From positions 1,364,001 through 1,428,000 of the forward strand of contig OZ243969.1 in NCBI GenBank assembly GCA_965214675.1: a DNA stretch of 64,000 nt, read 5' to 3'. Origin of the DNA: WTFY01 sp965214675 (GTDB lineage: Bacteria > Pseudomonadota > Gammaproteobacteria > UBA4575). Numbering within the stretch: position 1 is the first letter of the stretch; each line of letters begins with the position of its first letter. A program made the position numbers and the translations under genes. Below the pieces are notes generated by a model. That model saw nothing but the letters and a program-made list of their open reading frames with translations. It had not been told where the DNA came from and ran no database searches. Positions 33,502 to 45,500 of this stretch are shown piece by piece.

Positions 33502-34587
33502 ATGACCACATACGAAGTACAGCTAGGTGAACGCAGTTACCCGATCTACATCGGCCCGGGACTGCTGCGTGAACCCTGTCCCCTGAAAGATCACATCCGT
33601 GGCAGCAGTGTCTTCGTTGTCAGCAATGACAAGGTGGCGCCCCTGTACCTGGAAGCCGTGCGCCGCCGGCTGGACCCGCATCGCTGCCGGCACATCTCGC
33701 TCGCCGACGGCGAGGCGTTCAAGTCCATGGACACCGTCAACCAGGTGTACACCCGCCTGCTGGAACACCGCTGCGGTCGCGACACGACGCTGGTGGCCCT
33801 GGGCGGTGGCGTGATCGGGGATATCACGGGATTTGTCGCCGCCACGTACTTGCGCGGCGTGGACTTCATCCAGATCCCGACCACCCTGCTGGCACAGGTG
33901 GATTCCTCGGTGGGCGGCAAGACCGGCGTCAATCATGCACTCGGCAAGAACATGATTGGTGCCTTCTACCAGCCCCGGTGCGTGATAGCCGACCTGGACT
34001 GTCTCGACACCCTGGAGACGCGCGAACTGAGTGCCGGCATTGCCGAAATCATCAAGTACGGACTCATACGCGATAGTGAATTCTTCGCCTGGCTGGAACA
34101 GAACATCCAGTCACTGCTGGAACGTGACGTCGAGGCCCTGACTTATGCGGTACACCGCGCCTGCATGAACAAGGCCGAGGTCGTGGCAGAAGATGAGCGT
34201 GAAACCACGGGTGCGCGTGCATTGCTGAACCTCGGCCACACCTTCGGGCATGCCATTGAAACCGGTCTTGGCTATGGACAGTGGCTGCACGGCGAGGCCG
34301 TAGGCTGCGGCATGCTGATGGCCGCGCGCATGTCCGCACGCCTGGGCTGGCTGCAGGAAGCGGCATGCGAGCGTATCGAACGGCTGCTGCATGCGGCGCA
34401 TCTTCCAGCAACCCTGCCCGATACCCTGAAAGCGGACCAGTTCCTGGAACACATGGCCCTTGACAAGAAGGTGCGTGCCGGCCGGCTGCACCTGGTGCTG
34501 CTCGAGGACATCGGCCAGGCCGTGCTGACGAGCGAATTCGAGCCCGCGGCACTGAATGCGACCTTGCAGGACTTCTGCGGGGCCTGA
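33502..34587 (+). CDS. aroB: 3-dehydroquinate synthase
   Basis: AroB makes 3-dehydroquinate from DAHP with NAD and a divalent metal. The 361-residue protein has the NAD region DTTLVALGGGVIGDITGFVA near residue 95, the conserved QIPTTLLAQVDSSVGGKTGV near residue 130 with active Lys, and metal-binding HGEAVGCGM (His) near residue 264. It follows aroK by 28 bases. Confidence 0.97.
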   Translation: MTTYEVQLGERSYPIYIGPGLLREPCPLKDHIRGSSVFVVSNDKVAPLYLEAVRRRLDPHRCRHISLADGEAFKSMDTVNQVYTRLLEHRCGRDTTLVALGGGVIGDITGFVAATYLRGVDFIQIPTTLLAQVDSSVGGKTGVNHALGKNMIGAFYQPRCVIADLDCLDTLETRELSAGIAEIIKYGLIRDSEFFAWLEQNIQSLLERDVEALTYAVHRACMNKAEVVAEDERETTGARALLNLGHTFGHAIETGLGYGQWLHGEAVGCGMLMAARMSARLGWLQEAACERIERLLHAAHLPATLPDTLKADQFLEHMALDKKVRAGRLHLVLLEDIGQAVLTSEFEPAALNATLQDFCGA

Positions 34588-34590
34588 GTG

Positions 34591-35781
34591 ATGCGCGGTA
34601 CCCCGTCATCCCGGCCAGAATCGACCCCCCAGGCACCCGGCCGCGCCCCGTACGCGGCAAGCGATGCCGCGAGCCGGGGGCGAGAGCATGTCGAGCCGCC
34701 GGCCTCGCACCGCGGTGAGTTCCGACGCGACCGCGAACGCATCATCCACTGCACCGCCTTTCGAAGGCTGGAGTACAAGACCCAGCTGTTCGTCAATCAC
34801 GAGGGGGACCTGTTTCGCACCCGCCTGACACATTCCATCGAAGTGGCCCAGGTGGCGCGCAGCATTGCCCACCACCTCGGACTCAATGAGCAGCTCAGCG
34901 AGGCCATTGCACTGGCCCACGACCTCGGCCATACCCCGTTCGGCCACGCGGGCCAGGATGCGCTCAACCGGTGCATGCAGGACCATGGAGGCTTCGAACA
35001 CAACCTGCAGTCATTGCGGGTGGTCGACCGCCTCGAACTCAAGTACCCGCAGTTTGCGGGACTGAACCTGACGTTCGAGACCCGTGAAGGTATCCTCAAG
35101 CATTGCTCGAAAAAGAATGCAAAGACGCTGGGCGCCGTCGGGCGGCGTTTTTTAGAACGCACGCAGCCGAGCCTGGAGGCCCAGCTGGCCAATATTGCCG
35201 ATGAGATTGCCTATACCAGTCATGACATCGACGATGGCCTGCGGGCCAAGCTGATTACCGTGACCCAATTGAGAAGCAGTGCGCTGTTCGATGAACACTT
35301 CGGTGCCGTTGAGCGCGAATTCCCCGGGCTTGGCTGGCGCAGGAAAATTTTCGAGGCCGTGCGGCGCATCCGTAACCAGCTGACGCTGGACCTGATCACG
35401 GCCAGCCGGGCAGCCATTGATGCAGCCGGGGTGGGCAGCCTCGATGAGGTACGCGCACACGACCGGGCGCTGATCCGTTTCAGTGATCCCATGCGCGAGA
35501 AAAACCAGGCCCTCAAGGACTTCCTGCGCAAGCACCTGTACCGGCACTACCGCGTACACCGCATGAACCGCCAGGCAGCCAAGGTGGTCTGCGACCTGTA
35601 CGGTGCATTCTCCGAGGACACCCGCCTGATGCCGGACGAGCATCATGGCCTGGCCCTGGCTGCAGCCGAGCGCAGTGGTGCCAGCGAACGTGCGCGGGTC
35701 ATCTCCGATTACATCTCCGGCATGACCGACCGCTATGCCATCGCCGAACACCAGCGCATCTTCAACGCGAAAATCATCTAG
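34591..35781 (+). CDS. dgt: deoxyguanosinetriphosphate triphosphohydrolase-like protein
   Basis: The protein of about 396 residues is an HD-domain dNTPase of the Dgt type, which hydrolyses dGTP to deoxyguanosine and triphosphate. The HD residues are in RTRLTHSIEVAQVAR near residue 73 and LAHDLGHTPFGHAGQDAL near residue 110, and RDRERIIHCTAFRRLEYKTQ precedes them. The Pro/Arg-rich first 35 residues are not conserved. Start is taken at the ATG 34591, though a GTG lies one codon earlier, overlapping the aroB end. The aroK-aroB-dgt run fits an operon. Confidence 0.9.
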   Translation: MRGTPSSRPESTPQAPGRAPYAASDAASRGREHVEPPASHRGEFRRDRERIIHCTAFRRLEYKTQLFVNHEGDLFRTRLTHSIEVAQVARSIAHHLGLNEQLSEAIALAHDLGHTPFGHAGQDALNRCMQDHGGFEHNLQSLRVVDRLELKYPQFAGLNLTFETREGILKHCSKKNAKTLGAVGRRFLERTQPSLEAQLANIADEIAYTSHDIDDGLRAKLITVTQLRSSALFDEHFGAVEREFPGLGWRRKIFEAVRRIRNQLTLDLITASRAAIDAAGVGSLDEVRAHDRALIRFSDPMREKNQALKDFLRKHLYRHYRVHRMNRQAAKVVCDLYGAFSEDTRLMPDEHHGLALAAAERSGASERARVISDYISGMTDRYAIAEHQRIFNAKII

Positions 35782-35938
35782 GCCCGGGCCGTCACGCCGA
35801 GGCGCTTGACCCTGTCCTTGCGCAAGGCGCATCATTGAACGAAGGCCAGGCCGGGGGCGCTCACGTGTAGGACTCCCTGGCCTTCGGCATGGACAGATAA
35901 CAATAACGAGCCGTGTGCCACGCACCCATGGATCCGCA

Positions 35939-37654
35939 GTGTCGACCCGAATTCCGCAGTCCTTTATCGATGAACTCGTAACACGCACCGATATCGTGGA
36001 GCTGATCGGCGAGCACGTATCGCTGAAAAAAAAGGGCCGCGAATTCATGGCCTGCTGCCCCTTCCATAACGAGAAGACCCCCTCGTTCACGGTCAGTCCG
36101 GACAAGCAGTTCTACCATTGCTTCGGTTGCGGTGCGCACGGCACTGTACTCGGCTTCCTGATGGACTATGAACGCCTTGAGTTTCTCGAAGCCGTCGAGG
36201 TGCTGGCACAGCGCACGGGCCTGCAGGTGCCGCGCGAAGCCAACGCACCCCCGGCACAATCCCACCACAAGCTGCTGGCCCTGCTCGAGGCCGCCGATGC
36301 ACACTTTCGATCCCACCTGCGCAAGGCAACAATGGCTACCGGCTACCTCAAGGACCGCGGACTGAGCGGTGAGGTGGCGGCACACTTCGGACTGGGTTTC
36401 GCACCGGACAGTTTCGATGCCCTGCTCAACGCACTCAAGCCCGAGGCAAGCGAGACGGAACTGCTGACCTCCGGGCTGGTCAAGAAAAACGTCAACGGCA
36501 AGCTGTACGACTGCTTTAGAAACCGCATCATGTTCCCGATCCGCGACCGGCGCGGGCGGGTCATCGGCTTTGGTGGGCGGGTCCTCGATGACAGTGTCCC
36601 CAAGTACATGAATTCCCCCGAGTCACCGGTATTCCACAAAAGCGATGTGCTGTACGGCATGTACGAAGCACGCAAGGCCAGGGAGGCATCGCGCAGGCTC
36701 CTGGTGGTGGAGGGCTACATGGATGTGCTCGCCCTGGCGCAGCACGGCATCGAGAACACGGTGGCCACACTGGGTACGGCCACCACGTCACAGCACATCC
36801 AGCAGCTGTTTCGCTATACCCAGGAAATCATCTTCTGCTTTGACGGCGATCGCGCCGGGCGCGAGGCGGCCTGGCGGGCTGCCGAGCACACCGTGCCCGT
36901 GTTTCGCGACGGACTCGAGGCCAAGTTCCTGTTCCTGCCGCAAGGCGAGGACCCGGACAGCCTGATCCGCTCGCGCGGTGAAAAGATCTTCCTGCAATAC
37001 GTGGAGGAAAGCGTGCCGCTGTCGAGCTTCATCCTCGACAAGCTGAGCCGCGATTCGGACATCCGCACCCCGGCGGGTAAGGCGCGCCTCGCCAAGCAGG
37101 CCAAGCTGCTGCTGTCGAAGCTCCCGGACGGCGTATTCAAGAAACTGATCTTCGAGGACCTGGAAAAACGGGTCGGCACGCGCATGCATTACACGGTCGA
37201 AAAACCGGCCCCTGCCGGCGCCAGGCGGTTCAGTATGACCAGTGCCCTGTCCCGGCCCACGCCGGTGCGCCTCGCCATTGCCGCCCTGCTGCACGAATCC
37301 TCGCTGGCAGCGACGGTCGAGGAGGTGGACACGCTGCGCGAATCAACGATCGCGGGCGTCGCCCTGCTGGCACAGATCCTGTCGATCTGGCAGCAGGAAC
37401 CGGAGCTCAGCCAGGGCGCCCTGATCGAACGGTTCCGTGGCAAGGAAGAGGAACAGCAACTGCAAAAGCTGATGACCTGGGAGCCGCCGCAATTAAAGAC
37501 TCCCGCGCAAACCTTCGAAGCGGCCATGAAATGGGTGTACCGCAAGACCGACCAGGCCCGCATCCAGGCATTGATCAACAAGGAAGAGAGCGACGGGCTC
37601 AATGATGAAGAGAAGCGGCTGCTTCGCAACTTGCTGCACGACAAGGTGTCTTAG
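35939..37654 (+). CDS. dnaG: DNA primase
   Basis: DnaG synthesises RNA primers for replication. The protein has an N-terminal CHC2 zinc-binding domain (CPFH...CFGCGAHG near residues 35-60), the RNA-polymerase basic region with FRNRIMFPIRDRRGR near residue 190, a Toprim domain with VVEGYMDVLALAQHG near residue 255 and FCFDGDRAGREAAWR near residue 300, and a C-terminal helicase-binding region. I favour the GTG at 35939 (VSTRIPQSFIDEL), matching other DnaG starts; an earlier GTG at 35915 adds eight residues. It is followed by rpoD. Confidence 0.95.
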   Translation: MSTRIPQSFIDELVTRTDIVELIGEHVSLKKKGREFMACCPFHNEKTPSFTVSPDKQFYHCFGCGAHGTVLGFLMDYERLEFLEAVEVLAQRTGLQVPREANAPPAQSHHKLLALLEAADAHFRSHLRKATMATGYLKDRGLSGEVAAHFGLGFAPDSFDALLNALKPEASETELLTSGLVKKNVNGKLYDCFRNRIMFPIRDRRGRVIGFGGRVLDDSVPKYMNSPESPVFHKSDVLYGMYEARKAREASRRLLVVEGYMDVLALAQHGIENTVATLGTATTSQHIQQLFRYTQEIIFCFDGDRAGREAAWRAAEHTVPVFRDGLEAKFLFLPQGEDPDSLIRSRGEKIFLQYVEESVPLSSFILDKLSRDSDIRTPAGKARLAKQAKLLLSKLPDGVFKKLIFEDLEKRVGTRMHYTVEKPAPAGARRFSMTSALSRPTPVRLAIAALLHESSLAATVEEVDTLRESTIAGVALLAQILSIWQQEPELSQGALIERFRGKEEEQQLQKLMTWEPPQLKTPAQTFEAAMKWVYRKTDQARIQALINKEESDGLNDEEKRLLRNLLHDKVS

Positions 37655-37799
37655 GTACCGCATCCTCGACAACGGTAGAGGCTTGATTTGGCAGGGCAAA
37701 ACCGAATTTTCCCGTCAAGGAACTACCTGAATCATCACGTTTCTGATACAGTGCAGCGTTTGGTTCATGATTCTCCCGAATCCGGGTGGCAGGTATTAA

Positions 37800-39614
<1,815 letters not shown>

Positions 39615-39640
39615 AATCCCTTTCCTGGGCAAACCGTTGC

Positions 39641-39714
39641 GGGCCTGTAGCTCAGTTGGTTAGAGCAGAGGACTCATAATCCTTTGGTCGTAGGTTCGAG
39701 TCCTACCGGGCCCA
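39641..39714 (+). tRNA. tRNA with anticodon CAT, probably tRNA-Ile2 (lysidine type)
   Basis: A 74-base cloverleaf fits: acceptor GGGCCTG/CGGGCCC with A73, D arm TAGCTCAGTTGGTTAGAGCA, anticodon CAT at 39675-39677, and T arm GTAGGTTCGAGTCCTAC. CCA is not encoded (TCA follows). The variable-loop text TTGGTCG and the position just after rpoD are like E. coli ileX, so I favour tRNA-Ile(CAU), whose C34 is modified to lysidine, over elongator tRNA-Met. It marks the start of the large accessory region to the right. Confidence 0.85.
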
Positions 39715-39895
39715 TCATATTTATCTATTTGATATTCGCTGCGCCCTATTGGTGTGCTTCAAGTTGCTGGAGGGTGAGGTTTATGACGACGCAAGCTAAA
39801 TCCTACTTAGCACTGATTTGGTAGTCTGGCACGGGCCGTCTGCACGGCCGCAGCACGAAATATTCGAGTGCTATGGGGTCCGTTCATGCCAGTCC

Positions 39896-40128
39896 CTATC
39901 CCGTAGCGTGCAGATTCGTCCCGGCACCCAGCGTGGGCAATCGGGCGATCATCGCTCCCTGCTTCTGTTCCGCACGCCGTAGCTCGTACAGCTTCTGGAG
40001 GTTGAGCCAGAACTCGCCCGAGGTACCGAAAAACGCCCCAAGCGCAAAGCGGTATCGCCGGTGACTGAACGTCGGCCATTGAGGATCTCTGTGATAATGA
40101 GGGCCATCTCCCGGCTTCCTCCATTCAT
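39896..40128 (-). pseudogene. higA-type antitoxin remnant
   Basis: The minus strand encodes ALIITEILNGRRSVTGDTAL then, after a one-base frameshift, FFGTSGEFWLNLQKLYELRR, which is the middle and end of HigA (Xre-family) antitoxins. The normal N-terminal quarter is absent and no higB lies next to it. It is a decayed fragment immediately right of the tRNA, with no other gene in the 39715-40236 gap. Confidence 0.75.
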
Positions 40129-40236
40129 GTGGTACTGGTCACACTGGATACAGCCTTGCTCCTGAAAAATGAAATTGCTATGGTCAGACTTGTCAGTCCC
40201 ACCCTGTTATTACTAAAAAGAACAAGGAGAACATAC

Positions 40237-40467
40237 ATGTCGTCAACCGAAGATCGTCTCAAACAACTTGTAAATGACCACCTTGATCTTGGTCACGAGC
40301 CCGATTTCGATGCCCAGTTAAGGGAGTCAGGAGTCTCTTCAGTCGATGCGGTCGCGTTTTTCAAAGAGGTCAACCGGGAGTTCGGTCTCGGGTTGCAAGC
40401 GGAGGAATGCCTGAAGTTCAAGACCGTGCGAGACCTGATTGCCTATATTGATAGCCATGCAGGCTGA
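40237..40467 (+). CDS. stand-alone acyl carrier protein
   Basis: The 76-residue acidic protein has ACP shape, with the phosphopantetheine Ser expected in ESGVSSVDAVAFFKEV near residue 36; the usual DSL is SSV here. A strong ribosome site AAGGAGA precedes the ATG. It sits at one end of the polyketide locus. The large PKS ends with a KS-AT didomain without its own carrier, so this free ACP could serve that module in trans. It is clearly diverged from fatty-acid AcpP. Confidence 0.8.
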   Translation: MSSTEDRLKQLVNDHLDLGHEPDFDAQLRESGVSSVDAVAFFKEVNREFGLGLQAEECLKFKTVRDLIAYIDSHAG

Positions 40468-40643
40468 AGGCATCTCAAGGTAAAGGAGCCCCAGCCAATA
40501 TCCCCTGACAGCGAAGCATTGGAGTCGACCGTCATCCTGAGCAGGATCGGTCGGCTACCGGGAACTTTACAGGGCCCGCTCCCGCAAGGTATTGCTTCCT
40601 TTTTCAAAGAGCGCTGCTGAGCGCCTGCCGGCCCCGGTCTACC

Positions 40644-41543
40644 GTGACAACCGAGATCGTGTGGGAGATACCAGAGCCGCTTTCGGTATACGACGTCCAC
40701 CTGGACGATCACACGATTACCTCCCTGCGCCAGCATGGTAACCCGTCCGGACCACGGCTGGTTCTCAGTCACGGCAGCGGCCTTGCGATCGACTTGTATT
40801 ATCCGTTCTGGTCTTTGCTGGCCAATGATTACGAGTTGATCGTCTATGATCTGCGCAATCATGGCTGGAACCCCGTCGGGGGACCCAAGGACCACAACAT
40901 TCCCACCCTGATTCACGACCATGACCTCATTGCCGGCACCATCGGCGATGCCTTCGGGGAGAAGCCGACCGCGGGTGTCTTTCATTCGCTGTCCTCACTC
41001 GTCACCCTGCTGTCCTTCACCGAACCCTATTCGGCCCTGGTGTTGTTCGACCCGCCCCTGTGCAAACCCGGTGAGAGCCAGATCGAGCTTCACGAAGCTT
41101 CCGAACGCGCAGCCGAACTGATCCGCCGGCGTGGATACCAATTCGAGACCCGGGAGGCGTTTGCGGATTTCCTTCGCTATATCTCAACATTTAAACGAAT
41201 CGTTCCCGGCACACGCGAACTCATCGCACGCACCACGCTGCGAAGCGCTGCCAACGGAGAGGGGTACGAGCTGTGCTGTCCGCGCGAATACGAAGCGCAG
41301 CTGATGGACTATACGAGAAGTTTCCTGCCCCTGGTCGACCTGGAATCACTCTACTGCCCGACCAAGATCATCGGTGCGGACCCGACCCTGCCGTATTCCT
41401 ACCTGCCGACATTCGACTTCAGCGACATGATGACGGTCGACTATGATTTCATACCCGAGGCGACGCACCTGCTGCAGATCGAGAAACCGCAGGAGTGCGC
41501 ATCCGAGGTGCGCAAATTTCTCAAACAACAGGGGATCAGCTAG
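40644..41543 (+). CDS. alpha/beta hydrolase, possible PKS thioesterase or release enzyme
   Basis: The 299-residue protein has the alpha/beta hydrolase layout: an oxyanion segment LSHGSGLAIDLYYPFW near residue 42, a nucleophile elbow FHSLSS near residue 113 in place of the usual G-x-S-x-G, an acid candidate in GADPTLPY near residue 250, and a His in EATHLLQIEKP near residue 275. The elbow keeps His-Ser but has Phe and Ser where Gly is normal. Lying between the free ACP and the PPTase, it could release or edit the polyketide. Start is GTG. No signal peptide. Confidence 0.65.
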   Translation: MTTEIVWEIPEPLSVYDVHLDDHTITSLRQHGNPSGPRLVLSHGSGLAIDLYYPFWSLLANDYELIVYDLRNHGWNPVGGPKDHNIPTLIHDHDLIAGTIGDAFGEKPTAGVFHSLSSLVTLLSFTEPYSALVLFDPPLCKPGESQIELHEASERAAELIRRRGYQFETREAFADFLRYISTFKRIVPGTRELIARTTLRSAANGEGYELCCPREYEAQLMDYTRSFLPLVDLESLYCPTKIIGADPTLPYSYLPTFDFSDMMTVDYDFIPEATHLLQIEKPQECASEVRKFLKQQGIS

Positions 41544-41591
41544 CCACGCATACCGCAGCGGCAACCGCCGCCGACATTCACGTACAGACGC

Positions 41592-42293
41592 TCAAATCCG
41601 GTGGGCAAATGCGGCAGCAAACCTCTCTTCGCTCAGGTCCGTGAGATGCCATGACCTCGACGGTGCATGGGGGAATTGAAAAACACTCGAACGGTCCCCG
41701 TGCAGCATCGGTTCCGGGACTTCGAAACCGGATGGATTCAGTGAAAATCCGGAGCCCAGGGCCTTGATCAGCGCTTCTTTCATACTCCACAACCGGTAGA
41801 ACAGATGCAGCTTGCCCGATTCTGCAGTGCGTGCCAGCAAGCGCTGTTCCTTCGGGCCATAGACCAGGCTGCCGATGCCCTCCAGGTCGTACCGGGGAAC
41901 ACGCTCCTCCACGTCGACGCCGACCCCGCCCTGGTCGGCCACGGCTATCAGGCCGTGGCAGCCGCTGTGGCTGGCATTGAAGCCGATGGATGCACGCTTG
42001 TGGGCCACGCGCGCAAATGGCTTGCCGTGTTCACCGTAGCCAAACGAGAGCTGGTGGTTGGGGCAGTCGAGGCGCTCTGAAAGAATGACGCGAAGTGCCG
42101 CCCGGCAAAGGACAAACCGGCGCCGCGCGCCGGGCGCCAGGAAACGGTGACATCGCGCCGCCTCCTCGTCATCGAGCATGGCGAACGCCAAGGCCTCATG
42201 GTCCGCGTGCTCCGCAAGATCCACATGGAGGATGGTGGCGCCGTCGGCCTCGCGCCAGGGGCTCCACCACCTGAACTCTGTTTCAATCATCAT
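41592..42293 (-). CDS. Sfp-type 4'-phosphopantetheinyl transferase
   Basis: This enzyme activates carrier proteins by adding phosphopantetheine from CoA. The protein of about 233 residues has the P1 region FNASHSGCHGLIAVA, metal motif VGVDVEERVPR near residue 120, and the catalytic WSMKEALIKALGSGF near residue 165. I start at the ATG giving MMIETEFRWWSPW rather than a longer upstream frame rich in Pro/Ala. It is next to the PKS and ACP, which require it. A 34-base repeat also found beside the PKS scar lies just upstream. Confidence 0.9.
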   Translation of the reverse strand: MMIETEFRWWSPWREADGATILHVDLAEHADHEALAFAMLDDEEAARCHRFLAPGARRRFVLCRAALRVILSERLDCPNHQLSFGYGEHGKPFARVAHKRASIGFNASHSGCHGLIAVADQGGVGVDVEERVPRYDLEGIGSLVYGPKEQRLLARTAESGKLHLFYRLWSMKEALIKALGSGFSLNPSGFEVPEPMLHGDRSSVFQFPHAPSRSWHLTDLSEERFAAAFAHRI

Positions 42294-42332
42294 GCCAAGC
42301 GTAGCAGCGAGACCCGGATGGCGTCCAGCAGG

Positions 42333-42366
42333 AGCCTTGTCCAGTGGAAGATGCGCCTGAAGGGCG
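42333..42366 (+). repeat. about 34-bp dispersed repeat, copy 2
   Basis: Matches 27517-27550 with about three differences. It lies in the leader of the phosphopantetheinyl transferase gene, within about 200 bases of the PKS 3' end. Confidence 0.6.
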
Positions 42367-42572
42367 GACGTATTTCCAGGGGGAAGTGAGACTGAGGGGA
42401 CTGATTTTGGGATCATCGGAGGATGATCTTGAAGTTATACAACCAGCGACTCCAGACGGTGGAGGAGATCCGTGCATTTCTGTGCGGCACAGCCAGCTTT
42501 GAACCGCAGTCCCGGGTGATTCATTCATCCTGTACCCGGAGAAACGGACCGCAGGCCCTGGGCGGCGTGCAC

Positions 42573-45500
42573 TCAGGCCCTGATCCAGAAACGCTTTCGC
42601 TCGAACGGGTATCCCGGCAATGAAATCCGCTTGCGTGTCTCGCCGGCAAACATTCCCGCAAGCGTTACCGGGAGTCCGGCTTCGTAGGCGCCGGCTACTG
42701 CACACACGAAGGCAGGCAGCTCACCCTCTCCCGGCTCGCTGCCCGGACTCTGCAGACTGGTGAGCACGCGCGGTATACGCCCATCGGTATCGGCGCCATC
42801 GCCGGCGTTAGAAAGTCGGGATCCCGCATCGGCCAGGAGTGCTTCAAGGTCCGTGTTCGGGCCGATCTCCACGACCACCTGAACGCCTTTTTCGAGCAGT
42901 GCTGCAGCCCCGAGTTCCGTGGCAGGGGGTTCACGTACCTGCTGTAACCAGTACGTGCTGTCCAAGTCCTCGCCCTGCTTGACGATGGCTCCGGTACAGC
43001 CGTTTACCAGAGACAGGGATGGTTGCGAACAGGCAAGACCGCCGAGGGCATCGGCGAAGGCATCAGTAGCCGTTGCCGGGTCATCACCTCGGGACAATGC
43101 CCCGATCAGGGTGGCGCGCGCGCAGGCCAGCTGCAGTCCTTTCTCCAGACTGAAGACATCGGCGGCCTGAGCCGCTGCGATTTCTCCAACGTCCTGGCCC
43201 AGTGCCACAGCCGGTACGATCCCCAGGCCGGACCACAGGGCCGTGAGTGCGCATTGCAGTGCGTAGACGGCAGGTTGCATCCAGGCGGGATCATCGAGTG
43301 TCCCCGGTGCGCCGGGGCGTACGAACAGTACATCCAGCAGCGAGGCGTTGCGCTGCTCACGCATCCACTGATCGCAACGATCCAGTACCTCGTGCACTGC
43401 CGGTTCACATTGATAGAGCGCCTCCCCCAGACCGGTCCATTGGCCGGCAGCACCTGTATAGTGGAAGGCGACCTTCCCCGCGGCCACGGGTTGCGGTTTG
43501 TCTGGCGCACTTACCAGGGCCTGCAGGTGCTCTCGCAACGAGGCCGCATCGTCAAACACGATCCCGGTCCGGTGGGCAAAATGTGCACGTCCCGCACTGG
43601 CCGTCCACGCCATATCCGAGAGCAGCGCGCTGCAGGCATCGTCTTCACTTGCAAGCTCATCCGTGTGGGCATCGAGCCAGCCGAGGTATTCACTGGCGAG
43701 CGCCAGGAGCACACCGTGCGACTTCCCGGAAATTGGCAGCAGGCGGGTGGTGCGGACCCGCGGATCGGGGAATGTCGTATCCGGGGCTTTATCCGGCGCC
43801 TGGTAGCCTTCCATGACCACGTGGGCATTGGTTCCCGAAATCCCGAAAGCACTGATGCCCGCGCGTGCGGGTCGACTGTCATGGGCGGGCCAGCTCCTGG
43901 CCTCGGTGACCACTTCAACTGGCAGTTGCTCCCAGTCCACGTGTGGATTCGGGTCATCAAAATGCAGGTGGCGTGGAAGGACACCCCGGTTCATCGCCAG
44001 CACCGTCTTGATGATCGCGGCCACCCCGGCTGCCGATTCCAGGTGTCCGATATTCGTCTTTACCGAACCGACCAGCAGCGGGGAGTCGGGCGCCCTGTCT
44101 CGCCCATAGACCTCTGCCGAAGCATTGATCTCGATGGAGTCGCCCAACTCCGAGCCTCCGCCGTGGGCCTCCAGGTAGTCCACCTCACGTGGCAGGATGC
44201 GAGCCCCAAGCAGTGCGTCCTCGATCACACGCTCCTTGGCCGGACCGGTTGGTACGGTCGGCCCGGCAGCGGCGCCCGTATGGTTGACGGCCGAGCCCCG
44301 GATCACGCCCCAGATCCGGTCACCGTCAGCGACCGCATCGCGAAATCGTTTGAGAACGATCATGCCGCAGCCTTCACTGCGCACGAACCCGTCTGCTGCG
44401 GCATTGAAGGTCTTGCACCGCCCGTCCTTGGACAGCATCCCGAGGTCCGCAAGTTCACGGGTCAAGCCGTGCGACAGGATGGCGTTCGCCCCCCCTGCCA
44501 GAGCCAGGTCCACCTCGCCTTCTCGCAGGCTGGCCATCGCGTAATGCACGGAGACCAGGGAAGATGCGCAATTGAGCATGACGGGCATCGTCGGCCCCTC
44601 CAGGCCCAGGCAATACGATACGCGGCCGACAGCCATGCTGCCTGCCGTACCCAGATAGCTGGGCCCACCCCCCTGTAGCATCAGGTCCCGGTATTCGCTG
44701 GAGGAGATGCCGGCATAGACGCCGGTTGGACTGCCGCGCAGGCGCTCCGGGTCGATTCCTGCGTCTTCAAGTGCCTGCCAGCTCGCCTCAAGCAACATCC
44801 TCTGCTGCGGATCCATCGTACGCGCTTCGATCGGGCGGATCCCGAAAAAGCGTGCATCAAACTGGTCAATCCCATCGACGTACCCCCCACGCTGATAGCC
44901 GGCGGACGCATCAGCAGGGTCACCCTGCACACCACTCCACAATCCGCTATCCGTGCGCGCATCACTCACCGTCTCAAGACCTGCTTCAAGCAGCTCCCAG
45001 AATTCGTCCAGGTTGCGGGCACCGGGAAAGCGGCAGGCCATGCCGATGATTGCAATGCCCTCCTCCGCGGTGTCGGGGACAGCTGCTGCAGCAGGCTCGG
45101 CTTGCACGTCGGGACGGGGGCTCGGTGCAGGAGGCACTTCGACCTCGCCCAACTCCTCTGAAAGATGGCGGGCCAGGGAGACGACATCCGGATAATCGAA
45201 CACCACTGTGTTGGAAGCCGTGTATCCACCCGAGAAGGCCCGGTTCAGGCGGTTGCGCAACTCCACTGCCATGAGTGAATCCATGCCTAGATCAAAGAAT
45301 CCTACGGAGGTCTCCGGTGCCGAGGGCAGGCGCAGTACCGCCTGCACTTCACCCTGCAGGTAGGATTCGAGCAGTGCACCTCGCTCGGCAACAGGTGTAT
45401 CCTGCAGCCGGGTCATCACATCCGCCGATGAGGCCGGCGCCTCGGCATCGGTCTCGGTATCGGACGCGAGCAGGCCCTCAAGGAAGGGCGGTCGGGCCGC

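Noticed and set aside
39641..39714. Elongator tRNA-Met
   Set aside because: The anticodon is compatible, but the variable-loop text and position beside rpoD favour tRNA-Ile2; a tRNA classifier would settle it.
39807..40124. Minus-strand 105-residue gene after the tRNA
   Set aside because: This frame is a shifted reading of the higA remnant; the real HigA-like text lies in two other registers.
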